Of a stretch of DNA of 64,000 nucleotides, positions 28,130-38,110 are shown in pieces. Each line of letters starts with the position of its first letter. Positions within the stretch are counted from its first letter, which is position 1. The position numbers were made by a program, and so were the translations under genes. This DNA is from Haemophilus parainfluenzae (GTDB lineage: Bacteria; Pseudomonadota; Gammaproteobacteria; Enterobacterales; Pasteurellaceae), in assembly GCF_036288925.1 (NCBI RefSeq), contig NZ_CP127167.1:2108001-2172000 (forward strand), read 5' to 3'. Below the pieces are notes generated by a model. It was given only the letters and a program-made list of their open reading frames with translations, ran no database searches and was not told the origin of the DNA.

Positions 28130-29569
28130 ATGGCATTATCAAAAAATGCAAAATTGGCGATCTTAGCGGTTATCCCTTTGATCACCTTCTTATTGCCTGC
28201 TCCAGAGGGGCTTTCTCTGATTGCTTGGCGTTTACTCGGAGTTTACATTGCTACTATTGTCGGGCTTGTAATAAAGCCTTACGGAGAACCAGTAATTTTA
28301 CTCGCAGCAATTGCTGTTTCAGGTATCATTATAGGTAATACTGAAGGCGCAAAAGAATTAGTCAAAGTAGGGAATATGTTGGATGGTTATAAATCAGGCA
28401 CAACATGGCTTATCTTTACGGCTTTTACCTTAAGCTCAGCATTTGTAATTACTGGATTAGGCAAACGAATTGCCTATCACATGATTGGCGCCATGGGTAG
28501 CACGACCCTACGACTTGGTTATGTAACCATGTTCTTGGATTTACTGCTTTCACCTGCAACGCCATCTAATACAGCGCGTTCAGGCGGTATCATATTTCCA
28601 ATCATTAACAGTGTGGCGGTAGCACTTGGTTCAGATCCTGAAAAAAGCCCGAAGAAGGCTGGTCGTTATTTGATGATGAACGTATATATGGTGGTAAAAA
28701 CCACGTCCTACATTTTCTTAACCGCAATGGCGCCTAATGCTCTCGCACTTTCATTAATGGCTCCAATTTTGGGGTTTGAAACTACCTGGATTAAATGGTT
28801 CTTAGCCGCCTCTGTGCCTGGTTTAATTTGCTTATTCTTAATCCCATTAATTTGTTACTGGGTCTCTCCACCTGAATTAAAAGAAGTCGATAATAAAGCT
28901 ATTGCAAAAAAAGGTTTAGAAGAATTAGGGCCAATGTCTTTCCGTGAAAAAGCACTTAGCGTGTTGTTTGTCATTGCCTTATTCGGTTGGATCTTCTCTG
29001 ATACGCTTCATGTGAATGCGACTATCGTAGCCATTATCGTAATGGTTCTTTGCATTATGTTAAGTATTGTAACGTGGGATGATATTCTAAAAAGTAAAGG
29101 GGCATGGAACACCTTAGTCTGGTATGGTGGTATCATTGGTATGTCGGGTTTACTGGAAAAAGCCGGATTCTTTAAATGGTTGGCTAACACATTAAGTACC
29201 ACTCTTCAATTTGAAGGACATGGCATGATGGCTCTCATCGTGATTCTGACTTTAAGCGTTGCAGTACGTTATTTATTTGCTTCAGGCGGTGCATACGTAG
29301 CAGCAATGGTACCTGTATTTGCAACTGTTGGGCATGTTGCGGGAGCACCTGCTGAGTTACTTGCACTAGGCTTAGTTTTTGCCAACGCTTACGGTGGTTC
29401 TGTAACACACTATGGCGGTGGTCCTGGACCAATTGCATTTGGAGCGGGCTATAATGACATTAAATCTTGGTGGATCGCTGGCGCAATCATTGCATTTGGT
29501 AGCTTAATTATCCACTTAACTATCGGTATGGCATGGTGGAAATTATTAATTAGCTTAGGTTGGTTATAA
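28130..29569 (+). CDS. citT: Citrate/succinate antiporter CitT
   Basis: 479-residue DASS-family transporter with about twelve membrane segments. It has the paired Ser-Asn-Thr-type motif LSPATPSNTARSGGI near residue 140 and the C-terminal GGSVTHYGGGPGPIAFG. It takes up citrate in exchange for succinate, the end product of citrate fermentation. GGTAATTA precedes the ATG, which follows the citXG stop by one base. The operon closes with an uptake-sequence hairpin. Codons are AT-rich, unlike citE and citF. Confidence 0.93.
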   Translation: MALSKNAKLAILAVIPLITFLLPAPEGLSLIAWRLLGVYIATIVGLVIKPYGEPVILLAAIAVSGIIIGNTEGAKELVKVGNMLDGYKSGTTWLIFTAFTLSSAFVITGLGKRIAYHMIGAMGSTTLRLGYVTMFLDLLLSPATPSNTARSGGIIFPIINSVAVALGSDPEKSPKKAGRYLMMNVYMVVKTTSYIFLTAMAPNALALSLMAPILGFETTWIKWFLAASVPGLICLFLIPLICYWVSPPELKEVDNKAIAKKGLEELGPMSFREKALSVLFVIALFGWIFSDTLHVNATIVAIIVMVLCIMLSIVTWDDILKSKGAWNTLVWYGGIIGMSGLLEKAGFFKWLANTLSTTLQFEGHGMMALIVILTLSVAVRYLFASGGAYVAAMVPVFATVGHVAGAPAELLALGLVFANAYGGSVTHYGGGPGPIAFGAGYNDIKSWWIAGAIIAFGSLIIHLTIGMAWWKLLISLGWL

Positions 29570-29578
29570 TATAAATTC

Positions 29579-29614
29579 AAAAGTGCGGCTAGATCCTTAT
29601 TTCAACCGCACTTT
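29579..29614 (+). terminator. Terminator built from inverted uptake sequences after citT
   Basis: AAAGTGCGG and CCGCACTTT are separated by 17 bases, with TT following. Each arm is an uptake core or near-core. It lies 10 bp after the citT stop. Confidence 0.72.
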
Positions 29615-29890
29615 CCTGCTCGGTTAAACTGCAATCATAAGTACAGCTCATTGTACGATCGTAACTCACAGCAAACCAATGAGTATCATTCCATAGCGTG
29701 GAAATAATCTTCTATGTCTACGCAAAAATTCTCCATCACATGCAAGTATTCACAGAAAATTTCGACATTAAAGATCCGATGATACATGCTAAAAGCATTT
29801 TCAATGGGCGCATAAAGTGGATCAAATGGAAAAGGATAATTCTCGTTATTATATTGATGGTTAATCTAACGATGAGCTCACAAATCGTGA
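29589..29890 (-). pseudogene. Decayed gene fragment between citT and manA
   Basis: No intact gene fills this 330-bp gap. On the minus strand one frame gives protein-like text (NNENYPFPFDPLYAPIENAF, then MYHRIFNVEIFCEYLHVMEN). It is broken upstream by TGA and TAG, and ends in TGA at 29688. A neighbouring frame then continues with WNDTHWFAVSYDRTMSCTYD and stops at 29589, inside the citT terminator. The pattern fits a gene tail with two nonsense changes and one frameshift. I do not recognise the family. Short open frames here on the plus strand have no start signal and look like chance. Confidence 0.55.
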
Positions 29891-29901
29891 TACTCATTAC
29901 A

Positions 29902-31107
29902 TTAATTTTCTGGCAATTTTGCCAAGAAAGCATAACCGCCTTTTTCACTCATTATTTCAACATTAGAATCCGCTGTAATAAATGCTGACTCACCTTGTTT
30001 CAAGGTAAGTGCGGTTGATTTTTCTTGTATTTTTAGCTCGCCTTGCATCACCAATAAAATGCCTGCACTTTGAAGATTTAATTCAGTATGTTGTTGTGGT
30101 TCAACACGAATTTGAGCTAAAGCAAAATCGTTTACTGGCGTTTTATAAGTAAATTCTGACTGATTTTGAGGTGCCGCTGAGATAATTTGAGGTGTTACTT
30201 CGCGACAATCCACAATTTTTAATAATTCGACAATATCGACATATTTTGGTGTTAAGCCACCACGAATCACATTGTCAGAACAGGCCATTAACTCCACATT
30301 TTGTCCGCGAAGGTAAGCATGAGGAATACCCGCATCTTGGAAAATGCCCTCTCCTTCTTTCAAATACACGATATTAAAGAGATAAAAACACACCAGGCCG
30401 GCATCTAATTTTTCAGGCGAAATCGCCATGGCTTCCATGGTATAAAGCACCCAATAATCCGGGTTATCTAGCGCCAACTCGCCATTTCTATAAGGCTGTT
30501 GGTTAGCTTCAATAATAGGTAATAGCCAATTTGCGAGCGTTGATTGATCCGCCAACATAACATCTGCATAAAATTCAGCAAGGCTTTGTGTGTCAAGTTT
30601 TTCAGTCAAAGGTTGCAAAGGGGGTCGCGCATTTAATGTCGCAAGGATTTGAGCTTTTGTTTTAAAACCATGTAAAAGCCAGAAATCAGATAAGGCAATC
30701 ATCATTTCTGGTTTATGATTTCTATCTTTATAAGTCCGCGTGCTGTCTGTTAAGGCCACGCCTTTTGCATTTTCAGCCTCAAAGCCCTTTTCAGCTTGCG
30801 CTTTAGTTGGATGCAATTGAATCGATAACGGCTTTTCAACATCTAAAATCTTTAACAAATAAGGGAGTTCATCACCAAATTGCTGGCGGCTTGCTTGCCC
30901 AAGTGCGGTTGGATTTTGCGATAAAAATTCAATAAGAGATTCTTGGTTACTTACATTCTCAATCACGGAAGGCGCAGATGGATGCGCACCTAGCCACCAC
31001 TCAGCACAAGGTTGATCTTGCTCTGAATTTAATCCAATCAATGATGCAATATAGTTTTTTCCGCCCCATGCATAATGCTGTACTTGGCCAGTTAATCGAT
31101 AAATCAT
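29902..31107 (-). CDS. manA: Mannose-6-phosphate isomerase, class I
   Basis: 401-residue zinc enzyme interconverting mannose-6-phosphate and fructose-6-phosphate. Conserved parts are VQHYAWGGKNYIASL at the start, the zinc ligands of LSIQLHPTKAQAEKGFEAEN, KPEMMIALSDFWLLHGF, and the YxxHAYL-like loop DAGIPHAYLRGQNVELMACSDNVIRGGLTPK. I use the ATG at 31107, with GAGGAAGG 5 bases upstream. A TTG at 31122 would overlap that ribosome site. It lies downstream of crr on the same strand, behind crr's terminator. Confidence 0.95.
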   Translation of the reverse strand: MIYRLTGQVQHYAWGGKNYIASLIGLNSEQDQPCAEWWLGAHPSAPSVIENVSNQESLIEFLSQNPTALGQASRQQFGDELPYLLKILDVEKPLSIQLHPTKAQAEKGFEAENAKGVALTDSTRTYKDRNHKPEMMIALSDFWLLHGFKTKAQILATLNARPPLQPLTEKLDTQSLAEFYADVMLADQSTLANWLLPIIEANQQPYRNGELALDNPDYWVLYTMEAMAISPEKLDAGLVCFYLFNIVYLKEGEGIFQDAGIPHAYLRGQNVELMACSDNVIRGGLTPKYVDIVELLKIVDCREVTPQIISAAPQNQSEFTYKTPVNDFALAQIRVEPQQHTELNLQSAGILLVMQGELKIQEKSTALTLKQGESAFITADSNVEIMSEKGGYAFLAKLPEN

Positions 31108-31133
31108 TTTTGCCTTCCTCAAAAAGAATAAGT

Positions 31134-31163
31134 ATAAAAAAATCCGCTCATTTAAAGCGGATC
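31134..31163 (-). terminator. Terminator of the ptsHI-crr operon
   Basis: On the minus strand GATCCGC and GCGGATT pair around TTTAAATGA, followed by TTTTTT, 17 bp after the crr stop. Confidence 0.88.
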
Positions 31164-31179
31164 TTTTAATCAGTGAATC

Positions 31180-31680
31180 TTATTTCTTTAAAGTTAGAAC
31201 AATAGATTCTCCAGCAATCACCTCACCCGATTTTTTCTCAATGCATGAAATTTCATCCATGTTAGAGATAACCACTGGTGTTAAAACTGATTTCGCTTTT
31301 GATTCTAATGTTGCTAAATCAAATTCGATTACTGTGTCGCCGCGTTTCACGCTTTGCCCTTCTTGTGCAATACGAGTGAATCCTTCACCTTTTAATTCAA
31401 CAGTATCAATACCAAAGTGAACAAATAATTCAACTCCCTCTTTTGATTCCATTGAAAATGCATGGTTGGTTTCAAAAATTTTACCAATAACACCATCAAC
31501 AGGCGCCACAATTTTGTCACCTGTTGGGCGAATTGCGATACCATCACCCACGATTTTTTCAGAGAAAACAACATCTGGTACATCTTCGATATTCACAATC
31601 TCACCAGAAAGTGGCGCATAAATTTCCACTTCCACAGCTTTATTTTCTTTTGAACCAAATAATTTGTCAAATAAGCCCAT
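31180..31680 (-). CDS. crr: PTS glucose-type enzyme IIA
   Basis: 166-residue IIA-Glc. The phosphorylated His88 (ELFVHFGID) and its partner His73 (ETNHAF) match His90 and His75 of E. coli. In its phosphorylated form it activates adenylate cyclase, and so controls CRP-cAMP and, in Haemophilus, competence. It is the last gene of ptsH-ptsI-crr. Confidence 0.97.
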   Translation of the reverse strand: MGLFDKLFGSKENKAVEVEIYAPLSGEIVNIEDVPDVVFSEKIVGDGIAIRPTGDKIVAPVDGVIGKIFETNHAFSMESKEGVELFVHFGIDTVELKGEGFTRIAQEGQSVKRGDTVIEFDLATLESKAKSVLTPVVISNMDEISCIEKKSGEVIAGESIVLTLKK

Positions 31681-31739
31681 TTTAATCTCCTATCTATTAA
31701 AGATGGCTGATATTTTAACGTAAAACTTTGTTTTTGTAT

Positions 31740-33467
31740 CTAGTTTAACGATTTTTCTGCTAAAAAAGCCTGAATTAATTGTTCAATTTCAGCAGATGTT
31801 GGTTTTTGTAATGCTTCATCCGCCAAGGCTTTTACCTCTTGATAATTCACATGACGCACTAATTTTTTAATACGAGGTACAGAAATTGCACTCATACTAA
31901 ATTCATCCAAGCCCATACCGAGTAACAATAAGGTCGCGCGTTCATCACCGGCTAACTCGCCACACATCCCCGTCCATTTGCCTTCTGCATGAGAGGCATC
32001 AATCACTTGTTTAATCAAACCAAGTACTGAAGGTGACATTGGATTGTATAAGTGAGAAATTAATTCGTTACCACGGTCAACGGCTAAGGTATATTGCGTT
32101 AAATCGTTTGTACCAATACTAAAGAAATCCACTTCTTTCGCTAAGAATTTCGCATTCACTGCCGCAGATGGGGTTTCAACCATGACACCTACTTGAATAC
32201 TTTCATCAAAAGCCTTACCTTCTGCACGTAATTCGGCTTTTAACGTTTCAAGCACAGATTTTAACTCGCGAATTTCTTCTACCGAAATAATCATCGGGAA
32301 CATCACGGCAAGTTTACCAAATGCCGAAGCACGTAATACCGCTCTTAATTGCGCATGTAAAATCTCACGACGATCAAGGGCAATACGCACTGCACGCCAT
32401 CCAAGAAATGGGTTCATTTCTTTTGGTAAATTTAAATATGGAAGCTCTTTATCACCACCAATATCCATGGTACGTAATACTACTAAGCGGCCTTCCATTG
32501 CTTCAACCACTTCTTTATAAGCAATGAATTGCTCTTCTTCGCTTGGTAATTGATCACGATCCATAAAGAGGAATTCTGTACGGTATAAACCTACCCCTTC
32601 TGCACCATTACGATGTGCCCCTTCACAATCACGAATCGTACCAATATTCGCAACCACTTCAACTTTATGGCCATCAAGGGTCACTGCCGGTAAATCTTTT
32701 AATTTCGCTAATTCTGCTTTTTCTTCAGCGAGTTTTACTTCTAGTGTTTTTAATTCGTCAATTTCAGCTTGAGTCGGATTCACGTAAACACGGTTGTTCA
32801 CGGCATCTAAAATAAGATAATCACCGGTATTCACTCGCGCGGTCACATCATTTGTCCCAACAATGGCCGGTAATTCAAGTGAACGAGCCATAATAGAGGT
32901 GTGAGAGGTTCTACCACCAATATCCGTGATAAAACCTAATACTTTTTCTAAGTTTAATTGAGCAGTTTCTGATGGGGTTAAATCGTAAGCCACAAGGATA
33001 GACTCTTCGGTAATATCACCAAGATCGACAATGTGCATACCTAAAATATTTTTGATTAAACGATTACCAATATCACGAATATCACCCGCACGTTCTTTTA
33101 AGTATTCATCATCAATCTCAGACAACATTTCAACTTGTTGATCGATGATTTTACTTGCTGCCACACTCGCATTTACTTTGTGTGAACGAAGATAATCAAT
33201 AATCTCTTCTTCTAATTCTTCATCTTCAAGGATCATTAAATGGCCTTCGAAGATAGCCGCTTTTTCTTCACCTAAAGATTTTAACGCGCGTTGATGAATA
33301 GAATTAAGTTGCTCAACGGCTGCTTCACGGCCCGCATAAAAACGAGCAACTTCTGACTCGATTTGATCTTCTGAAATTTTTTGGAAATCCAGAACAATTT
33401 TTTCTTCTTTTAATACTAAAGCTTTACCAAAAACGATACCTGGCGATGCTGGGATACCTGTAATCAT
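31740..33467 (-). CDS. ptsI: PTS enzyme I (phosphoenolpyruvate-protein phosphotransferase)
   Basis: 575-residue enzyme I that passes phosphate from PEP to HPr. The active His189 sits in [24 protein letters not shown]-binding parts are [23 protein letters not shown] and the C-terminal [12 protein letters not shown] with its Cys. The length is typical. It follows ptsH with an intercistronic hairpin and precedes crr by about 60 bp. Confidence 0.98.
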   Translation of the reverse strand: MITGIPASPGIVFGKALVLKEEKIVLDFQKISEDQIESEVARFYAGREAAVEQLNSIHQRALKSLGEEKAAIFEGHLMILEDEELEEEIIDYLRSHKVNASVAASKIIDQQVEMLSEIDDEYLKERAGDIRDIGNRLIKNILGMHIVDLGDITEESILVAYDLTPSETAQLNLEKVLGFITDIGGRTSHTSIMARSLELPAIVGTNDVTARVNTGDYLILDAVNNRVYVNPTQAEIDELKTLEVKLAEEKAELAKLKDLPAVTLDGHKVEVVANIGTIRDCEGAHRNGAEGVGLYRTEFLFMDRDQLPSEEEQFIAYKEVVEAMEGRLVVLRTMDIGGDKELPYLNLPKEMNPFLGWRAVRIALDRREILHAQLRAVLRASAFGKLAVMFPMIISVEEIRELKSVLETLKAELRAEGKAFDESIQVGVMVETPSAAVNAKFLAKEVDFFSIGTNDLTQYTLAVDRGNELISHLYNPMSPSVLGLIKQVIDASHAEGKWTGMCGELAGDERATLLLLGMGLDEFSMSAISVPRIKKLVRHVNYQEVKALADEALQKPTSAEIEQLIQAFLAEKSLN

Positions 33468-33509
33468 AATTTTACATTCCGAAATAATTTATTAAAAGCT
33501 AAATAAACA

Positions 33510-33539
33510 ATAGCCACAGAATAGGAATTCTGTGGCTAT
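33510..33539 (-). other. Intercistronic hairpin between ptsH and ptsI
   Basis: A perfect 13-bp stem (ATAGCCACAGAAT with its complement) with a 4-base loop lies 6 bp after the ptsH stop. A weak U-rich stretch follows, so it probably works as a partial terminator or as a 3' protector of the ptsH message. Either would yield more HPr than enzyme I. Confidence 0.72.
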
Positions 33540-33545
33540 CGTCAA

Positions 33546-33803
33546 TTATTCTAAAGTAGGAATTAATGCTACTAAATGTTCAACGGCTTGTTGTTCGTCT
33601 TCACCTTCTGCCGAGATGGTAATTACAGTTCCTTGCGTCAAACCTAAGGTTTGTAGCTTAAATAAGCTTTTAGCACTTGCGCTCTTGCCTGCAGAAGTAA
33701 CAGTTACATCCGAAGCAAAAGCTTTTGCTTCTTTTACGAACTGTGCCGCAGGGCGAGTATGTAAACCATTAGGAGCCGTAATCTCTACATCTTTTGAGAA
33801 CAT
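33546..33803 (-). CDS. ptsH: PTS phosphocarrier protein HPr
   Basis: 85-residue HPr with the phospho-acceptor His15 ([11 protein letters not shown]) and Ser46 (SAKSLFKLQ). It carries phosphate from enzyme I to the sugar-specific EII proteins. GAGGTAACATTATG gives a good ribosome site. A partial CRP-like site lies about 100 bp upstream. Confidence 0.98.
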   Translation of the reverse strand: MFSKDVEITAPNGLHTRPAAQFVKEAKAFASDVTVTSAGKSASAKSLFKLQTLGLTQGTVITISAEGEDEQQAVEHLVALIPTLE

Positions 33804-33907
33804 AATGTTACCTCTACATAGTAATAGTAAAATTCAAAAAACAATCTTATAAATCCGCAGTAGTATCCCTGTTAAGTATAAAATAATCAAGGAAAAACAT
33901 AAAAAAA

Positions 33908-33923
33908 ATTGAGCGATATCACA
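33908..33923 (-). promoter_or_regulatory. Possible CRP site upstream of ptsH
   Basis: On the minus strand TGTGATATCGCTCAAT has one perfect half site (TGTGA) and a poor second half (TCAAT). A TATACT lies at 33880-33875. CRP control of pts operons is known in E. coli. Here the match is only partial. Confidence 0.4.
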
Positions 33924-33964
33924 AAATTTAAACGTTTGCTTACTAAGTAAGAATAAAACATATA

Positions 33965-35002
33965 CTACACAGAAAAATGACGTTGTGATTTTGTCTCACT
34001 CAGGCTTTCAATGAGGCGATGATAATTTTCATAGCGTATTGGTGAAATCCGCCCTGCCTCTACCGCTTCGCGTAATGCACAGCCAGGATCGTTCAAATGC
34101 TTACAATCTCGGAATTTGCACGTCCCTAAGAAATATTGAAATTCACGATATCCTTTGGTGATCTGATCTGGCTCCAAATGCCATAAACCAAACTCACGAA
34201 TACCCGGTGAATCAATCAAATTGCCGCCTTGTGGTAAGTGGTATAAACGAGAAGAAGTCGTGGTATGTTGCCCTAAGCCTGAGGTTTCACTGATACCGCC
34301 TACCTGCGCATTAACTGTTGGTAAAATATGGTTAATTAAACTGGATTTACCTACCCCTGACTGCCCCACAAAAATGGATGTGCCATCACTTAAAAGTGCG
34401 GTCAATTTTTCCATATTTTTTCCGGTTTCAGCAGAAATGATGATGGTCTGATAACCAATATCACGGTAAATCTGTAATTGGCTTTCCACTTCCTGCTCTT
34501 GCTCGGCATTCAGTAAATCGCCTTTATTCACCACAATGACAGGTTCGATCCCTGCATTTTCACACACCACTAAATAACGATCGATAATATTGAGTGAAAG
34601 TACCGGTACAACGGCAGACACAATAATAATACGATCGATATTCGCCGCGATTGGTTTCAACCCATCATAATAATCTGGGCGAGCAATTTCATTTTGTCTT
34701 GGGTGAATGGCTTCAATCACCCCACTCACTCCTTGGAGCTGTTCATTGCCTTGTCGCCAAATCACTTTGTCTCCAACCACAAGACTAGAAAGTGTACGAC
34801 GTAAATTACAACGGAAAATTTCGCCTTGTGCATTTTCCACATCTGCATGAACTGAATAACGCGTAACGACTATCCCATCTTGGCTTTCACCTAGCATATC
34901 ATCTTGCCATTCCACTTCTTTCTTCTTGTGGCGATGCAAGGCTTTCGCGTTATTTGATTGAATTCGACGAGTTTGATTTTGCGTTAGTTTACGTTTGCTC
35001 AT
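33965..35002 (-). CDS. rsgA: Ribosome small-subunit biogenesis GTPase RsgA
   Basis: 345-residue circularly permuted GTPase that helps mature the 30S subunit. An OB fold occupies the first third. The G motifs come in the order G4 (VVNKGD), G1 ([12 protein letters not shown]) and G3 ([11 protein letters not shown]), then the zinc knuckle [15 protein letters not shown] chose [15 protein letters not shown] at 35002 as the start, which matches the family. An extension to 35083 would run across the orn promoter region. It is divergent from orn, as in H. influenzae. Confidence 0.96.
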   Translation of the reverse strand: MSKRKLTQNQTRRIQSNNAKALHRHKKKEVEWQDDMLGESQDGIVVTRYSVHADVENAQGEIFRCNLRRTLSSLVVGDKVIWRQGNEQLQGVSGVIEAIHPRQNEIARPDYYDGLKPIAANIDRIIIVSAVVPVLSLNIIDRYLVVCENAGIEPVIVVNKGDLLNAEQEQEVESQLQIYRDIGYQTIIISAETGKNMEKLTALLSDGTSIFVGQSGVGKSSLINHILPTVNAQVGGISETSGLGQHTTTSSRLYHLPQGGNLIDSPGIREFGLWHLEPDQITKGYREFQYFLGTCKFRDCKHLNDPGCALREAVEAGRISPIRYENYHRLIESLSETKSQRHFSV

Positions 35003-35077
35003 AAAGTGCGGTCGTTTTTTCCGATGTTTTTCGTTAAAATAAACGGGATTAAAAATGTTTATAGGATACCTTATATT

Positions 35078-35626
35078 ATGCAATTAGATAAACAAAATCT
35101 GATTTGGATCGATTTAGAAATGACAGGATTAGATCCTGAAAAAGAACGCATTATTGAAATCGCAACCATTGTGACCGATAAAGATCTCAATATTTTAGCT
35201 GAAGGACCTGTGATTGCAGTGCATCAAAGTGATGAATTATTAAACAAAATGTCGGAATGGTGCGTAAAAACCCACACAGCTAACGGCTTAGTGGAACGTG
35301 TTAAAGCGAGCAAACTCACCGAACGTGCAGCAGAATTACAAACATTAGATTTTTTAAAACACTGGGTGCCGAAAGGTGCTTCACCGATTTGTGGCAACAG
35401 CATCGCACAGGATAAACGCTTTCTTTACAAATATATGCCTGATTTAGCGGATTATTTCCACTATCGTCATGTGGATGTCAGCACATTAAAAGAATTGGCT
35501 TCTCGCTGGAAACCAGAAATTTTAGATGGATTTAAAAAAGGCAATACTCATTTAGCTCTTGATGATATTCGTGAATCAATTAAAGAGTTAGCTTACTACC
35601 GTGAGCACTTTATTAATCTGGGTTGA
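35078..35626 (+). CDS. orn: Oligoribonuclease
   Basis: 182-residue DEDDh exonuclease that degrades RNA of 2-5 nt, essential in many gamma-proteobacteria. It starts [24 protein letters not shown] (first acidic pair), with [10 protein letters not shown] and the last motif [11 protein letters not shown]. The start at 35078 fits the family. An upstream extension from 35006 has no counterpart. GGATA lies before the ATG. Confidence 0.97.
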   Translation: MQLDKQNLIWIDLEMTGLDPEKERIIEIATIVTDKDLNILAEGPVIAVHQSDELLNKMSEWCVKTHTANGLVERVKASKLTERAAELQTLDFLKHWVPKGASPICGNSIAQDKRFLYKYMPDLADYFHYRHVDVSTLKELASRWKPEILDGFKKGNTHLALDDIRESIKELAYYREHFINLG

Positions 35627-35666
35627 TGAAAACTTAGGCAAACTCAATCATTTGCAAAATCTGCGC

Positions 35667-35694
35667 TTGCGTTGAATAAATTTTTTCGTATAAT
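35667..35694 (+). promoter_or_regulatory. Promoter of the tandem tRNA-Gly genes
   Basis: TTGCGT and TATAAT are separated by 16 bp and followed by a GTTGCC discriminator. The -10 ends 25 bp before the first tRNA. Confidence 0.72.
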
Positions 35695-35719
35695 GTTGCC
35701 TCATTCACCAATGTGAAAT

Positions 35720-35795
<76 letters not shown>

Positions 35796-35815
35796 AATTT
35801 TCACATGGATACCAT

Positions 35816-35891
<76 letters not shown>

Positions 35892-35898
35892 AATTCTC

Positions 35899-35930
35899 AA
35901 TCCGTTGCTGAAAAGCAGCGGATTTTTTAT
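35899..35930 (+). terminator. Terminator of the tRNA-Gly pair
   Basis: ATCCGTTGCT and AGCAGCGGAT pair around a GAAA loop and are followed by TTTTTT. Confidence 0.92.
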
Positions 35931-36006
35931 TGTATTTTCCCTACATATTCCCTTCAAAATACGATAAAATCCCCTAGAAACTTTAACCTAAAAAATCACG
36001 CTAAGA

Positions 36007-36477
36007 ATGACCAAATTAACCCAATACATTCCTGATGAAGGCACTATGCTCCGTTTTGGTAAAAAACTCGCAGAAGTGCTTGTAAAACAACCGAAAGATA
36101 ACGCTATTGTGCTTTATTTTAATGGCGATCTTGGTGCAGGTAAAACCACCCTGACTCGTGGAATGGTGAAAGGTTTAGGCTACCAAGGCAATGTCAAAAG
36201 TCCTACTTATACGTTAGTGGAAGAATATAGCATTGCAGGAAAAATGATTTATCACTTTGATTTATATCGTCTTGCCGATCCTGAAGAATTGGAATTTATG
36301 GGTATTCGTGATTATTTCAGCCAAAATTGCATCTGCTTAATCGAATGGGCTGAAAAAGGTGAGGGCATCTTGCCTGAGGCTGATTTACTAGTGAATATTG
36401 ATTATTACGACGATGCTCGAAACATTACGCTAATTGCTCAAAACTCAGTAGGCGAGCATATTTTGGCACAACTATAA
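36007..36477 (+). CDS. tsaE: tRNA threonylcarbamoyladenosine biosynthesis ATPase TsaE
   Basis: 156-residue P-loop ATPase that cycles the TsaBD complex during formation of the t6A37 tRNA modification. Walker A is [14 protein letters not shown] near residues 40-53. Other family motifs are [10 protein letters not shown] and the Trp-containing [17 protein letters not shown]. It is the first gene of a five-gene block tsaE-amiB-mutL-miaA-glnE, the same order as H. influenzae HI0065-HI0069. Confidence 0.96.
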   Translation: MTKLTQYIPDEGTMLRFGKKLAEVLVKQPKDNAIVLYFNGDLGAGKTTLTRGMVKGLGYQGNVKSPTYTLVEEYSIAGKMIYHFDLYRLADPEELEFMGIRDYFSQNCICLIEWAEKGEGILPEADLLVNIDYYDDARNITLIAQNSVGEHILAQL

Positions 36478-36488
36478 AACTGACTTAC

Positions 36489-38102
36489 ATGAAAGCAAAA
36501 TTTTCGTTTCTTTTTGGAATATTTTCTCTAATTTCTACTACCGTATTTGCCGCACCACAATGGACAATTGCGATTGATCCTGGCCATGGCGGTAAAGATC
36601 CTGGTGCAATCGGAAAAAATTTAGGTATTTATGAAAAGAATGTCACGCTTTCTATTGCTCGAGAACTAAAAGCTTTATTAGATAAGGATCCTAATTTCAA
36701 AGGTGTCTTAACACGTAGTAGCGATTACTACATTTCTGTTCCTGAGCGCTCTGAAATTGCACGAAAATTTAAAGCAAATTTTCTTATTTCAATTCATGCC
36801 GACTCTTCGTTAAACCCTAACCAACGTGGAGCGTCTGTCTGGGTACTCTCCAATCGCCGTGCTAATGATGAAATTGGGCAATGGTTAGAAGATGATGAAA
36901 AACGTTCAGATCTTCTCGGAGGCACGGGTAAAGTACTTTTAAGCCACAATGATAAATATTTAGATCAAACAGTGCTCGATTTGCAATTTGGACATAGTCA
37001 ACGTACTGGCTATGAGTTAGGAAATAGTATTTTACGTCGTTTTGCACGTGTAACACCTTTAAGCCGAAGCACGCCTCAACATGCTAGCCTTGGCGTATTA
37101 CGTTCACCGGATATTCCTTCTGTTCTCGTGGAAACGGGGTTTCTTTCTAATATGGAAGAAGAACAAAAACTGAATACTATTACTTATCGTCGCCGTATTG
37201 CTTATATGATTTATGAAGGCTTAGTCGCTTATCGCAACGGTAATTTAAAAACGATCGTAGTTCTACCTAGTGACGAGCAAGACAGCAAATCTACAAAATT
37301 AAACAATCAAAACAATGAAAAATCTGACCGCACTTCTGATGTGAAAGACAGCGGTATTCGCCATAAAGTGAAATCAGGCGAAAGCATTGGTAGCTTGGCG
37401 AACAAATATGATGTCAAAGTCAGTGAAATCATTGAGTTAAATAAACTGAAACGCAAAGAACTTTGGCTAAATGAAACCATTAAGATTCCAGATAATGGCA
37501 AAGGCAAAAAAGCGGAAGAACCAACTAAAAAAGAAGAGAAAAACGCCGAAAAATCTGACCGCACTTCAAGTGTTAAAGACAGTGGCGTCCGTCATAAAGT
37601 GAAACCTGGTGAAAGCATTGGTAGCCTGGCAAACAAATATGATGTAAAAGTCAGTGAAATTATTGAATTAAATAAACTAAAACGTAAAGAACTTTGGCTG
37701 AATGAAACTATTAAAATCCCAGATAACGGCAAAGGCAAAAAGATAGAAGAAAAACCTAAATCGGATGATAAAGCCAAAGCTGATAACAAAGGGAAAAACA
37801 GCAAGATTGTTGAAGCTGAAAAAGCCGTTTCTAAAAAAGATAAAAAACAAGAAAAAACCGAGAGTAAAAAAGAGCCTGAGAAAAAAGGCAACGATAAAAA
37901 AGACACTTCTTCAAAAGGAAATGAGAAAAAAGATAATGGCAAGAAAGAAATCCCGCTTTACCATACGGTGAAAGCCGATCAAACTCTCTATGGCATCTCT
38001 CGTGAATACAATGTACCGGTTAATCGTCTTTTAAAACTGAACCCAGTATTGAAAAACGGCAAAATCGTGACTGGGCAAAAAATCAAACTTAAAGAAAAAT
38101 AA
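36489..38102 (+). CDS. amiB: N-acetylmuramoyl-L-alanine amidase with three LysM domains (AmiB type)
   Basis: 537-residue secreted amidase that cuts septal peptidoglycan during daughter-cell separation. It has a signal peptide (about residues 1-21) and an Amidase_3 domain (about 27-250) with [15 protein letters not shown], the zinc-site SIHADSS and VETGFLSN. Two nearly identical LysM repeats follow (about 292-340 and 369-417), then a Lys/Glu-rich low-complexity linker, and a third, divergent LysM ends the protein ([25 protein letters not shown]). The first two LysM units come from an in-frame 231-bp duplication, which makes the protein longer than I would expect for the family. It lies 11 bp after tsaE and 8 bp before mutL. 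Confidence 0.94.
   Translation: MKAKFSFLFGIFSLISTTVFAAPQWTIAIDPGHGGKDPGAIGKNLGIYEKNVTLSIARELKALLDKDPNFKGVLTRSSDYYISVPERSEIARKFKANFLISIHADSSLNPNQRGASVWVLSNRRANDEIGQWLEDDEKRSDLLGGTGKVLLSHNDKYLDQTVLDLQFGHSQRTGYELGNSILRRFARVTPLSRSTPQHASLGVLRSPDIPSVLVETGFLSNMEEEQKLNTITYRRRIAYMIYEGLVAYRNGNLKTIVVLPSDEQDSKSTKLNNQNNEKSDRTSDVKDSGIRHKVKSGESIGSLANKYDVKVSEIIELNKLKRKELWLNETIKIPDNGKGKKAEEPTKKEEKNAEKSDRTSSVKDSGVRHKVKPGESIGSLANKYDVKVSEIIELNKLKRKELWLNETIKIPDNGKGKKIEEKPKSDDKAKADNKGKNSKIVEAEKAVSKKDKKQEKTESKKEPEKKGNDKKDTSSKGNEKKDNGKKEIPLYHTVKADQTLYGISREYNVPVNRLLKLNPVLKNGKIVTGQKIKLKEK
37317..37745 (+). repeat. In-frame tandem duplication of a LysM unit inside amiB
   Basis: Two units with a 231-bp period (77 codons) begin at 37317 and 37548. 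Each starts with codons for EKSDRTS, which are an uptake sequence (CTGACCGCACTTC), then a spacer and the LysM core ending DNGKGKK. The protein copies differ at only a few residues (Ile/Val, Ser/Pro), and most DNA changes are silent, so the duplication is recent or kept alike by conversion. Confidence 0.9.
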
Positions 38103-38110
38103 GGAATCCT

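Noticed and set aside
29698-29988. Plus- and minus-strand frames of 70-96 codons next to manA
   Set aside because: They overlap the manA end, are composed of Ile/Leu-rich chance text, and compete with a better decayed frame.
35006-35077. Longer N-terminus for orn (and similar extensions for rsgA, gapA, gmk, manA, thiQ)
   Set aside because: The extra residues have no family counterpart and cover promoter or ribosome-site sequence.
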